Of a stretch of DNA of 64,000 nt, positions 11,700 to 22,974 are shown piece by piece; the first letter of the stretch is position 1, and each line of letters begins with the position of its first letter. Location: assembly GCA_038501625.1 (NCBI GenBank), contig JAZAYU010000034.1, forward strand, positions 1,798,001 to 1,862,000, written 5' to 3'. Source of the DNA: Corbicula japonica. Lineage: Eukaryota; Mollusca; Bivalvia; Venerida; Cyrenidae. The position numbers and the translations under genes are program-made. The notes beneath the pieces are model-generated. The model was not told where the DNA came from and did not search any database. It worked only from the letters and a program-made list of their open reading frames with translations.

Positions 11700-12700
11700 C
11701 GATTTACAATTTTCCTTCAATTTCTTTACGGTAAATCTCTGTATATTTATATACATTTGCAACATATCCACTATGGTAATGATAATAACTCACATGTATG
11801 CAATAAGGGGTAAAGATGATGTCTTGTTTACTGAATATTCTATGTTATCATAGCTTTGACATGTTAGCAAATGCCACCATTAAGTCAAATGAAAAGAATC
11901 ACTGTCAGGAAACACAGTCAATAAACCGCCTTCGATGAAGTGTAGCCTTGTCCACCAATGCACCAAAATTTCCGTCCTAAACCATCATTGAACCCCGTTC
12001 TCGGCGATCTTTCTGCATGACAATACAGCCGAAACACGCTTTATTTTTCTTATGCAGACTTCCTGGTATGGCGTGATAAAGTTAACACGTTTTAAATATG
12101 AGAGTGGGAAGTTTATTGTACTGTGTTCAGTTTCAAATAGTCAGCTTTATGAGATATGCGACTAGTGTTCATTCTCAGTGTTGTAATGATATGCTGGGCC
12201 CAGTTTTCCGGGTTTTTTTGTTATCTCTGTATATATGTATATTATTAATGTTAACCGACGGCAATTGAAATGGCCGATAATTGTGATAGATCGCCATTAC
12301 TGAAACATTCCAATAGATCAAGATCTTACTGTTTTCAAATAGTTTTTTTTTCATTTAAATAAACTTCAACAATTTGTTTAAAAATCTGATTAGCTGCTTG
12401 TTTGAATTTTGGTCCAAGTACACTGTATCAATGTTTTTCAAAGTGGTTAGGGTGAATCAAATATTAAGCGAAAATGATCGAGCAGCTAGAGGATTACAAT
12501 TACACACAACAATGTGCTTTGGTCGTATTCTGTGCAAAACAAGTTTTAAAAAAGTTGCGCTTCTTTTGCCTTTGAGTAAAGCAGTGCATAATGCAAAAAC
12601 TACCTCACCGGGTTATCCGATAAGCGAAATTTTCGCTATTTATAACAAAGAAGGCACTGACAGATTTAATGTGCATGACTTTTTTTCTGCTCATCTCAAT
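11700..12700. other. Intron, nothing firmly recognised
   Basis: A 110-codon frame at 12374-12706 has no family I recognise and no good splice context. The rest is AT-rich. Confidence 0.35.
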
Positions 12701-12701
12701 C

Positions 12702-13013
12702 CTTAGGTGCAAACGGTTTCATAAAATTGAATCTTTGCTTGACATTTATATATTTGTTTCATAAATATTGAAGTATATTGCGATAGTCTGTTTTGAGGTT
12801 AAAGTTAACCATCTCAGCCTCCTATATACTCTATTGAAAATCGTGCAAAATCGGCGACCTGTTCGTTTTTAATGAATTAATTACACTATTTCTATTGAAA
12901 TAAAAGCTTAGGTGCAAACGGATCCAAAAAGAAGACAAACTTATCTTTCAATTGATTAATTTTTTTCTTTGGAAAAATTATGTTGCGATAGTCTGTTTTG
13001 AGGTTGAAGTTAG
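12702..13013. repeat. Two-copy direct repeat abutting the fold-back element
   Basis: CTTAGGTGCAAACGG occurs at 12702 and 12907, and GCGATAGTCTGTTTTGAGGT follows about 80 bp later in each copy; period about 205 bp. Confidence 0.8.
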
Positions 13014-13035
13014 ACTATTTTTTAATTTTCTCAAA

Positions 13036-13519
13036 CAGGGTGGCTATACCACGTGACTTTTCGGATGTCGTGCACATATTTATATTGGAAAAATCGCTCG
13101 CTTCAGGTAGGGTTTTTGCTTATTTCTCAGTAATTACTTGGCCGATTTTGACCAGATAAAGCGCACCGTACTTCTGTTACCAAGCATTTTCATCCACACT
13201 TAGTGTCTTCTTTTAGTTTATGGCCGTTTTCTCAAACATTCAAAGACAAATTTTGTCTGAAGCGTCGAATGTTTTGATGTCGTGCACACCCAATCATAAA
13301 ATCCAATGATTCTCGCGCATAAAACTTTGTTAACGCTTACCATGTTATTTAGCTTGTGTCATTTAATATTCTGGAACACACGCATGTTGTATTTCATCCG
13401 GACTCGGGCTACTTATTGAGCTTTTTACATTTTTTTAAACGGATGTCGTACACACCTGGAAAAATAGACGATGTCGTACACACTCTGGTTTTCTTATTTA
13501 GTCACCGGGTGCAGTGTTT
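13036..13519 (+). repeat. Left arm of fold-back element
   Basis: From CAGGGTGGCTATACC to CACCGGGTGCAGTGTTT; complementary to 15942-16425. Confidence 0.9.
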
Positions 13520-15001
13520 GTACTATTTCTCGTTATTCTGTAAACAAATCATTTTATTTTCATATGTGATCCTTCTGAATATCAACCTCTCAGTCCCTAC
13601 ACTAAATAAAATAGTTTTGAAATATGGAAACACTCTGGAATGCAGGTTTTCAGTCTACGGCTCATTCAATGGTTGTGATGTTTTATTTTTATCCAGCTCA
13701 AAGTCGGTTATTACCAGTTTAATGTAGTATAAAATAACCGCGAAATATAACATGGTAATGCTTCATCATAACCAAAAATGAATATTTGTTTCTACAGCAC
13801 AGATTTACACATTTGGTCAAAATATTCCTGTGTTTACAATTTTCCAAATTCTGTGTGTTTCAATTGATTTTTAAATGAATACGTTTTTAACATTGTCAAA
13901 TAGCATCTATTTTTGAATAATAAACAGCATAACGTAAATATATACATATTTAAAAAAAATAAAAGTCAGTAGCTGTGTATTCGCAGATGAAGTTTGTATG
14001 TTCCAACTATTAAAATATTTGTCCAAATTCATATCTGTGAGCCTTTTAAATCGATTAGGTGGGAGGCTGGCTTTTAAAGTGTGAGATCCGGATGAAAACA
14101 AAATAATTTTGTGACTTGATGTATCTAAATTAAACGCTGTTTTTACCGATGCACTGTGTATTTTAACGCAATCTTAAAGATGTTCTTTGTATAATAAAAC
14201 TTTGCCTCCGCTAGACCTCCGAGCATTACGATGATGAAACTTTCTGTACAAATTGTGGACTATAACCATTAAGAGCAATATTACTAGATGATTTTGACAT
14301 TGATTGAAACAAAAAAAACACAACAAATATCAGCATAAGAAACGATATTTATAAAATCTGGCGATTGCTGCTTCTCTTAAGCAAGTACTCCTTAGGGAAC
14401 TGCTCGAACATTTGAAAGTCTGTACCCCTAAGTTCATTCCACTGTCTGTGCAAAATCTGTTTTGTGTCTGATTCCCCTTTATATCCATTTATATAGAAAC
14501 TATGTAACACTTATATCTCATTCACGCTGGTAATCTAGTCTTTTATTTAGATATGTCTTTTCCATTTGTGTGCTGTATTTGTGACATTATTTTGTATGAT
14601 TTAAACTGCAATATAGACATCGTACTTTTTACACGTCTTAATAAAATATCTGTTCTGTTCTTTTTTAACGCAAATTTACAGAAAATCTGGAACGATGTCA
14701 TATCGTTTATATTTTTAAACTATAGCATTTATGTCAAACAAAATTTTGTGAAAGAATGGAAAACTTTTACCACACCGTTTTCGAGAAAAACTGGTTTACG
14801 TTTTCATCGTGCGTAAAATTGCGAATTTTTAATGTTTGACGTCGCTTTTAATGTCCGTTAAGTACGACTAGATTGTAATTTTATAAGGAAAACGATATGT
14901 AAATAGTTTCTCTATCAGAAACACCTTTTACAAACGATTTAACGTTATTGTTTGCAAAGTTATTCAAGTTTCAATGATACACGTTTGTTCACAGACAGCT
15001 A

Positions 15002-15015
15002 CCGCTAGGTGGCGC
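15002..15015 (+). promoter_or_regulatory. CTCF-like motif
   Basis: CCGCTAGGTGGCGC differs at one base from the bilaterian CTCF core CCASYAGRKGGCRS. It sits inside the fold-back element. Chance occurrence is possible. Confidence 0.35.
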
Positions 15016-15941
15016 GTCATTCCCAAAAATTGCTAACTAGGCAATGGGAAAATGCTTTTTTATACTATTCAAAATTTCAAACTGTTAGATCTGATGAAGG
15101 CCCGCAGATACCGTATATAAGCTATAGCGGTTTTCCCCGATTACTATTTTTAGAAATTGCCAACACAAGAAGCATGATTTATAACGCTAGCAAAGATCTA
15201 AATACGTCATTACAGTAGAAATTAATGCAATACTACATAAAACACATATATCTTCAGTAAAATATGTCTTACGCAGGTTGTAAACACTTTCAATGGTTTA
15301 AAACACTGTGTTTACTCCCACTTTTGCGATTTTGTAGGCGACAATCTGATTGGTTTATAGCTTGGTGATAAAAGCACGTTTTAGTTACTCATCGTCAGAT
15401 CCTGATAGCGTAGCGGTTTTCAGGAGATGATTTTAATCAGATTGAAAAAATGAGTGCTGTAAACGACTAATGTATGTAACATTCAAAGATTGTTCTGAAA
15501 GTCTTACACCATATATAATTTTAACTAAGTCATATTTGGTTTGCAGTTGACAAATTTAACAATTAACAAAAGTAAAACACCACATTTCAATTTCGAAGTA
15601 TTCATTTGCTTGTACAATATGTACTCTTCTTATTCAAACTATTACTGCAACTTTACGATCACTAACCAGTGATTCATTTCAACAGCCTCAAATATAATAT
15701 TAAAACATCGACAAAAGAACTGAACATTTATAATGAAAAGGTTTCACACGGAACATTAAACACATTTTGTACAAAATTTACAAATTCAATAATTGACAAG
15801 ATTGATAAACAATACGTTCTGTTGTGATCAAGATATTTTTTTCAAAAATGTGGTAAACGAATTACAGACACGGAGAGATAGAGTAATGTTGAACGACGAT
15901 AATAAATATCTGTCTTCAAAGAATATGAAATACCTATACAA

Positions 15942-16425
15942 AAACACTGCACCCGGTGACTAAATAAGAAAACCAGAGTGTGTACGACATCGTCTATTTT
16001 TCCAGGTGTGTACGACATCCGTTTAAAAAAATGTAAAAAGCTCAATAAGTAGCCCGAGTCCGGATGAAATACAACATGCGTGTGTTCCAGAATATTAAAT
16101 GACACAAGCTAAATAACATGGTAAGCGTTAACAAAGTTTTATGCGCGAGAATCATTGGATTTTATGATTGGGTGTGCACGACATCAAAACATTCGACGCT
16201 TCAGACAAAATTTGTCTTTGAATGTTTGAGAAAACGGCCATAAACTAAAAGAAGAGACTAAGTGTGGATGAAAATGCTTGGTAACAGAAGTACGGTGCGC
16301 TTTATCTGGTCAAAATCGGCCAAGTAATTACTGAGAAATAAGCAAAAACCCTACCTGAAGCGAGCGATTTTTCCAATATAAATATGTGCACGACATCCGA
16401 AAAGTCACGTGGTATAGCCACCCTG
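15942..16425 (-). repeat. Right arm of fold-back element
   Basis: From AAACACTGCACCCGGTG to GGTATAGCCACCCTG; inverted copy of the left arm. Confidence 0.9.
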
Positions 16426-16429
16426 CAAA

Positions 16430-16960
16430 AGGAGGGAGCCGATACATATTGCGCTGAATCGATAATCGTTCTCGAGGCATTTACCTTATTTCGCGGTTGA
16501 ATGGAGACGGTTCAATAAGGTGCCATTTCAGCATTTAAATAAAACTATTTTACCCCAGCTGTAAAATTAAAAAAAATGCAAATTCGTAAAACCACACGAT
16601 CATGTATAATTTTTGTGAGTTATGGAGATTAGACTCAATCAATGCTTTGTGTTTTACTTTCAATATGATTTGGTGTTGTTGTTTTGCTGGTGATATTAAA
16701 GTTATGATAAATTTCGTAAAGTCACAAGAGCCAGTCGGAAACGACAGCACGCTCGACTATTCGAAATCAGACATATTTAAGCACATTTAAAACTGGGCTT
16801 CATTTAAACTGGGGAGTGATTCAGGAGTTTATGACACCCAACACACACACATGAACAAAAGTTTCTTAATCAAAGTTAGGAAATCAATAAATTACACTTA
16901 ATTTATTATTGTAGTTTTTAGAGGGTTTACACAACCCAGTCCATACATCCCTGCCCACCT
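16430..16960. other. Intron, nothing recognised
   Basis: No coding bias or repeat structure noted; ends at a G-rich microsatellite. Confidence 0.35.
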
Positions 16961-16963
16961 ATA

Positions 16964-17860
16964 GTGTGGTGTAGTATAGTAAGGTATGGTATTGTTGTTG
17001 GTGGTGTTGTTGACGGTGTTGTTGGTGTTGTTGTTGTTGGTGGTGTTGTTGGTGTTGTTGTTATTAGGGTTTTTGTTGGTTGTGTTGTTGGTTTTGTTGT
17101 TGTTGTTGTTGGTGGTGGTGTTGTTGTCAGTGTTGTTGCTGTTGGTGGTGGTTGTTGATGCTATTGTTGGTGTTGATGTTGTTGTTGGTGGTGTTGTTGA
17201 CGGTGTTGTTGGTGGTGTAGTTGTTGTTTTTTGTGTTATTGTTGGTTGTGTTGTTGGTGTTATTGTTGGTGGTGGTGTTGGTGGTATGTGGTGGGGGGTG
17301 GTGGTAGTGTGGTGTGGTGTGGTGGGTGGTGGTGGTGGGTAGTGGTAGGGGGTGGTGGTGGGTGGGTGGGTGTGGGGTGGGTGGGGGTGGGGTGGGTGGG
17401 TGGGTGGGTGGGTGTGGGGTGGTGGTGGGTGGGTGGATGGGGGGATGGGTGGGTCGGGGTGGGTGGGGGGGTGGGTGGGTGTGGGTGGTGGTGGTGGGTG
17501 GTGGTGGTGGGTTGTGGTGTGGTGTGGTGTGGTGTGGTGTGGTGGGTGGTGGTGGGTGGGCGGGTGGTGGTGGGTGGGTGTAGGGTGGGTGGGGGTGGGG
17601 TGGGTGGTGTTGGTTTAAGGTGGTGGTGGGTGTGGGGTGGGTGTGGGTGGGTGGGTGGGGTGGGTGGGTGTGGGGTTGGTGGTGGTGGTGGGGGTGCTGG
17701 TGGGTGGGTGGGTGTGGTGTGGTGTGGTGTGGTGTGGTGTGGTGTGGTATGGTATGGTATGGTATGGTATGGTATGGTATGGTATGGTATGGTATGGTAT
17801 GGTATGGTATGGTATGGTATGGTATGGTATAGTATAGTATAGTATAGTATAGTATAACCA
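16964..17860 (+). repeat. G-rich strand-asymmetric microsatellite, 0.9 kb
   Basis: The plus strand is almost free of C. Repeat type shifts along the tract: GTT/GGTGTT units (16990-17280), GGTGG and GGGTGGGTG units (17280-17710), GGTGT pentamers (about 17712-17745), GGTAT pentamers (about 17745-17827), then AGTAT pentamers to 17856. Runs such as GGGTGGGTGGGTGGG near 17395 can form G-quadruplexes. Long frames on both strands here are compositional artefacts. Confidence 0.95.
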
Positions 17861-17924
17861 CTCAACACTTTAAACCAAAGTATGTTAAGTACATCTGTTT
17901 TAAACCTTTTCTATAGCATTACCT

Positions 17925-19580
17925 ATGAAAAACACTAACATTGAAACTTTAACCATAATTTCTAAGTCTTAATTCTAATTTCTAAGCGAAAAAGGGCAAA
18001 AACTAAATAAAAAAAGCAAGGATGAGTTATGGGCCTTTGAAAATCAACCTGATGTATGATAAAATAAAGGTATACAAAGTTTTAAAGTTGTCGTTTTAAT
18101 AGAATGAAAGAAATGAGGTTTCACCACCTTGCATGCAAACTTTAACCTTAATTTCTAAGTCTAAAAAGGGCAATAATTTGATATAAATCAAAGAAAGAGT
18201 TATGGTTCTTGGCATACATAGTCATGGTCATGATATTGAACAAGTTTCAAAGCTATAGTACAAGAAGTATGAAAGTAACTAGCTTGCACGCAAACTTTAA
18301 CCTGAAATTCTAAGTTGAAAAAGGGCCATAATTTGATTAAAAATTAAAGAAAGAGTTATGGTTCTTGGCATACATAGTCAGGGTCATGATGGTAAACAAG
18401 TGTTGAAAGTTTCAAAGCTATAGTACAAGAAGTATGAAAGTAACTAGCTTGCACGCAAACTTTAACCTGAAATTCTAAGTTGAAAAAGGGCCATAATTTG
18501 AACAAAATGGAAGTTAGAGTTATGCTTCTTGGCATACCCACTCGGGATATGATAATGAACAAGTGCTGAAAATTTCAAAGCTGTAGTATAAGTAGTATGG
18601 AAGTTACGGGTTTGTACACTAGCTTGCACGCAAACTTTAACCTGAAATTCTAAGTCCAAAAAGGGCTGTAATTTTAATAAAATGAAAGTTAAGAGTTTTG
18701 GTTCTTGGCATACACACTTGGGAGATGATGATGAACAAGTGTGCCAAGTTTCAAAGTTGTAGTATAAGTAGTATTGAAGTTATATGTTTGTACACTAGCT
18801 TGCACGCAAACTTTAACCTGAAATTCTAAGTCGAAAAGAGGGCCATAATTTGATGAAAATGAAAGTTAGAGTTATGGTTTTTGGCATACACACTCGGGAC
18901 ATGATGATGAACAGGTGTGCCAAGTTTCAAAGCTGTAGTATAAGTAGTATTGAAGTTATATGTTTGTACACTAGCTTGCACGCAAACTTTAACCTGAAAT
19001 TCTAAGTCGAAAAGAGGGCCATAATTTGATGAAAATGAAAGTTAGAGTTATGGTTTTTGGCATACACACTCGGGACATGATGATGAACAAGTGTGCCAAG
19101 TTTCAAAGCTGTAGTATAAGTAGTATTGAAGTTATGTGTTTGTACAGTAGCTTGCACGCAAACTTTAACCTGAAATTCTAAGTCAAAAAAGGGCCATAAT
19201 TTGATCAAAATGAAAGTTAGAGTTATGGTTCTTGGTATACACACTCGGGACATGATGATGAACAAGTGTGCCAAGTTTCAAAGCTGTAGTATAAGTTGTA
19301 TTGAAGTTATGTGTCTGTACATTAGCTTGCACGCAAACTTTAACCTGAAATTCTAAGTCGAAAAAGGGCCATAATTTGATCAAAATGAAAGTTAGAGTTA
19401 TGGTTCTTGGCACACATACTCGGGACATGATGATGAACAAGTGTGCCAAGTTTTAAAGCTGTAGCTATAGTAGTTTTTAAGATATCAGTAGGTTGCACGC
19501 AAAATTTAACCAAAGCGGGACGCCGACGCCCAAGTGAGTACAATAGCTCGACATATTCTTCGAATAGTCGAGCTAAAAAT
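17925..19580 (+). mobile_element. 175-bp tandem array with terminal hairpin (Helitron-like, 5' truncated)
   Basis: About nine units, period 175-176 bp in the regular part (GCTTGCACGCAAACTTTAAC at 18974, 19150, 19325). Units also carry GGGCCATAATTTGAT and CAAGTGTGCCAAGTTTCAAA. The right side ends GGGACGCCGACGCC, then a hairpin at 19544-19575, a layout I associate with Helitron-related bivalve elements. No matching left terminus; the array fades into the G-rich tract. Minus-strand frames repeat the unit and are not genes. Confidence 0.75.
19544..19575 (+). other. Terminal hairpin TAGCTCGAC...GTCGAGCTA
   Basis: TAGCTCGAC, a bulged A, TATTC, loop TTC, GAATA, GTCGAGCTA: a 14-bp stem with one bulge, at the right end of the tandem element. 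Confidence 0.85.
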
Positions 19581-19584
19581 TGTT

Positions 19585-20560
19585 GTTGTTGTAATATTCA
19601 TAAAAATATAGAATTTACATTTTGAGGCACCGAAGCTTTAAACGTGTCCAACCAAAAACGAAACAAATTCTGAATTTATTAAAGTCATCTATATGCATTT
19701 ATCTATCGGAGGTTGCGAATCATCACTTTTGTCCTTAAAAAGTATGAAAATTTCACACCTGAGCGAAGTGAATGCAAACGGAGAATATCTCTCAGGTGTT
19801 TTTCCTATCAGTGAAAGGTTCGAATCCACATTTTTTGACATATGTCAACGGTTCCGCACCTCTCATTTAGTAACTGACACAAATTCGGATGATGGATTCT
19901 TCCCAGCGAAAAAACAACAACAACAACAAACCTGACTGAAGATTAAGTTAAATTATCTTAACAAACGTATAATACCGAATTTGAAAGAATTTGCGTAACC
20001 TAACAAGACAGTTAATTTATATTCAATTACAAATTAATGTCGAAATGATCGAGTCAGAACAGTAAATTAACTGAATAAAATCAACACTAATTCCTATTTA
20101 ATATTCTGACTTCAATATGACTGAACTAAATTAATTGCTTTGAACACCATTTTGCTTTATTTGTTTGATGGATTTATAAAATTAACAGCAGTTTTATTTT
20201 ACAACAACTTTTTACATTTCTGTATTATTTTAATTGGCTTTTAAAACAAAACAAAAATCTGCCCTTAGGTATTAAATATACGTCAACTGGTGTTTTATTG
20301 CACATGATTGTAGTTTAATTGTCCACATCCGGATTAAGTGCCCCGTTAAGCAGGAAACAATTACGTACACTGACCATCCAATTTGATTTGTTTTGCTTCC
20401 ATGGTAAAAAAGCATGAGGCAGGTACAACACATAAGAATTATGCAATTTTAAGTATGCAGAAGACATTTTACGTCCTGAAAAATTTGCTAAATTAATATA
20501 TTCTTTGAGAATCCATTATCGACTTAAATTGCCTTAGCGGATTTTTTTAAAATTTAAATA
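19585..20560. other. Intron, nothing firm
   Basis: A B-box-like GGTTCGAATCC at about 19818 has no convincing A-box before it. Otherwise AT-rich with no gene. Confidence 0.35.
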
Positions 20561-20720
20561 TTAACCCTTTCCTCCATACACACACCTTTATATGCAATAA
20601 AGGGCGGACAGTGTAGATCCAGATCAGCTGGCACATCCGTGGCACAGATGTGCTGTCTGATCTGGATCTACACTGGTCACACATGTGTAAAAATGTGTAT
20701 ATATGGAGGAAATCGTTAAG
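20561..20720. repeat. Palindromic MITE family copy 1 (160 bp)
   Basis: Starts TTAACCCTTTCCTCCATA and ends TATATGGAGGAAATCGTTAA. The core inverted pair is CAGTGTAGATCCAGATCAGC ... CTGATCTGGATCTACACTGG. This is the most complete copy in the left half and defines the family found again at 41.6 kb and 45.8-54.9 kb. Confidence 0.85.
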
Positions 20721-22599
20721 ACTGTGGAAGTAAGTTAAAAGTATGGATAACATGATAAACGTAACACGCAGTATAGTCTGCAATTCTTTTGCTTAATCGG
20801 TACATGTAGTACCTATTTAGATTTCTTTTTTTAAAAATAATTTGGCAAAAAGTGTGTATCACATTTATTCTAAATGATTTCGTGTCATTACACGGGTTTA
20901 TAATTGATTTGGGTCTACTCGGGTCACAAAATTATTGCTATACTCGGTTCCGGATATTACAGGTCAATTATAGTATTGTTACATGAATATGGATTTAATC
21001 ATTTAAACCAAACTCAGAAAAGAGAGAAACTTCTGGAGTTGCTGAACTCTAAAGTGAACATTTCAGCGCAAACAGACCCCATTCCCTCCCCAGCCCAGTT
21101 TTACTGTAATCCGCAAGCAGAAATAAAAGGGTTCACGCTATTTTAAATGAAATCGTTAAACATACGTGTTTCTTTCCTTACATATAGCTTCTATTTTATT
21201 ATGATAAAATGAACTGTTTAAAAATAGTTGGTTGATGATATTTTCTGCTAGTTACTGTAATGTTTGTGTTGAAGTTGACTTTACGAAAACTAAAATACGG
21301 ATATGAATACACGTGTGGTTTCTTTCAAATAATTAACATGTTCCTTTTAAATTTATTTCAAAGAGCATCTTAACCCCATAATCCATATTATTTTAGTTAA
21401 ATAAAGATACCTTAAGAATGTGCACGCTCTTATTTTATCGATTTTTGCCTTAAGGGTATATCGGTTAAATAATCTATCGCTCTGCCGAAGATCTTCTTAT
21501 CAAGATCTATTGGTTTTCTGGGGGCCAATAGTCCAGTGAGGTAGTTTTTGCAGTATGGGGTTAGATTCTGTCTTACGAGTCATCCGAAATTGATGATGTG
21601 TTATATTATTTGAAAGAAATGGTATAGAACGGTTGTTGAAACTGTTTTTTTTTTCTTGCGAAAATGACAAGTCGCGCCCTGTAAACTTTTTATATTAAAA
21701 AAGAACCGGACGTTTTCGATACTTACAAATATTTATATTAAGTAGAGAAGACAAAGTATTGCAGGATTTTCACTTAGGAAAGGGAATTCTGGCTGCTCTT
21801 TTCACAACGAGATATTTTTCTTCATCCGTTTAAGTTAAATTCCAGTTCAATCTCAAGTTCACGCGTTCCATTAGCAACTAGTATAACTTTGCAATATATT
21901 GCTGAATAAAGGTCATTTTACGTCAAAGTGCAGGGGTAACGACTGTACTTAAGATAAAATGAATTGTACTTTCGTATTGCAGGATCGCCAATTTTCGTCA
22001 TAAAAATTATGCCGAGATTGTTTGTTACATGTATGCCGCATACTTGTTTCCCAAGTCAAGCGAAAGAATTCTTATGTAATAAAATATAGGTTTATATAAA
22101 AGTGTTTGATTTCTTTTTATCTGCTACTTTAACAAAAAGAAAGTAGTTCAACGTGCCATGATGTATAAGGTTTTTTTGCGTTTTAAGTTGATGTCTGAGT
22201 CGAAATTCTCAAGCTACGTTACAGAAAAACATGTACGTCAGTTTATTTATTTCAATAAAAAATTGCAAAAAAATTCTGCCGGGATGACCCCTGTTTATTT
22301 TTTACTTTTTTTTCTTCAGAAATATTTCAGCATTCCATACATTCCAAAAAAATCTTTATGTCACCGTCCATTTTAAAAAGTTATAGTGCGTTAAATCGCT
22401 AAAATCTTCGTTATTTTATCGTGCAAAATCAACGTACTCAATGTCGTTTAAATTAATTTAAACGAAAACAAAGCAAGATTATCCATTTTAATTATAATCA
22501 TTCTGTTAGATTTATATTTTATTGTAATTATGTATATAAAACAAAAGGAAAAACAAGTTTTTGAATTTGTTTACAAGCCGTTAACGGCAAAAATCGCAT
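20721..22599. other. Intron, nothing recognised
   Basis: AT-rich. The frames at 20904-21146 and 22158-22376 show no family, codon bias or splice support. Confidence 0.35.
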
Positions 22600-22752
22600 A
22601 AAAATTAGTGACCGCCAGGTAAACCGATATCAAAAATATATTTTCCAAACAGGGAATAATTTGAACTATCTTTGGTATAAATTTCATTGAAATCTAAGAG
22701 ATAGTCCATTTTCGCCCTTTTAACTTCACCAACGTGTCCATCTACCTTAAGA
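22600..22752 (-). repeat. TTAA-GGTAGATGGACACG repeat, inverted copy
   Basis: The minus strand reads TTAAGGTAGATGGACACGTT, then GATTTCAATGAAATTTATAC, then AAGATAGTTCAAATTATTCC, matching 7613-7705 on the plus strand. Extends left into a GGTTTACC / GCCGTTAACGGC stretch. Confidence 0.65.
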
Positions 22753-22839
22753 TTAACAAATTCTCTGAAAATGCGATCCAACCTTTCCTTACAGACCTGT
22801 CCAGACTGTTTTCATTAATTTTACATGTAATAGTGTGTC

Positions 22840-22972
22840 TGAGCCGAGGCCTGTTAGAATGAAGGTCCCAAAGGGCTATAGAACCTGTAATAATACTAAT
22901 GTTAACAATGATCTACCCTTATATATCAATGATTTTTCGACTGACCTCACTGCGGATGACACGACAGTGCAT
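22840..22972 (+). pseudogene. LINE reverse transcriptase scrap (LYINDF...ADDTTVH)
   Basis: Plus-strand coding remnants VPKGYRTC, then LPLYINDFSTDLT and ADDTTVH, correspond to the VPQG-S-x-LGPLLF, YINDL and ADDT blocks of a non-LTR RT. The Tyr before ADD is lost with a small deletion. It is directly followed by the second 50-bp minisatellite array. Confidence 0.75.
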
Positions 22973-22974
22973 AA

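Larger units (their letters stand above)
13036..16425. mobile_element. Fold-back-like element, 3.4 kb with 484-bp inverted arms
   Basis: The arms 13036-13519 and 15942-16425 are nearly identical inverted copies; I saw only isolated mismatches. Both outer ends read CAGGGTGGCTATACCACGTG. CAAA lies directly outside each end and may be a 4-bp target duplication, though it is low in information. Each arm carries GATGTCG[T]RCACA-type strings four times (13064, 13276, 13442, 13470 in the left arm), recalling internal motif repetition of fold-back elements. The 2.4-kb centre has no recognisable transposase. Frames starting in each arm encode the same peptide only because the arms are the same. Confidence 0.8.

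Noticed and set aside
13356..13727. 123-codon frame, repeated in part at 15842-16105
   Set aside because: Same peptide on opposite strands because the arms of the fold-back element are identical; no family.
16964..17868. Long Gly/Val/Trp-rich and Pro/His/Thr-rich frames on both strands
   Set aside because: Translations of a C-poor microsatellite.
18356..19543. Several minus-strand frames of 65-90 codons with similar peptides
   Set aside because: By-products of the 175-bp tandem array.
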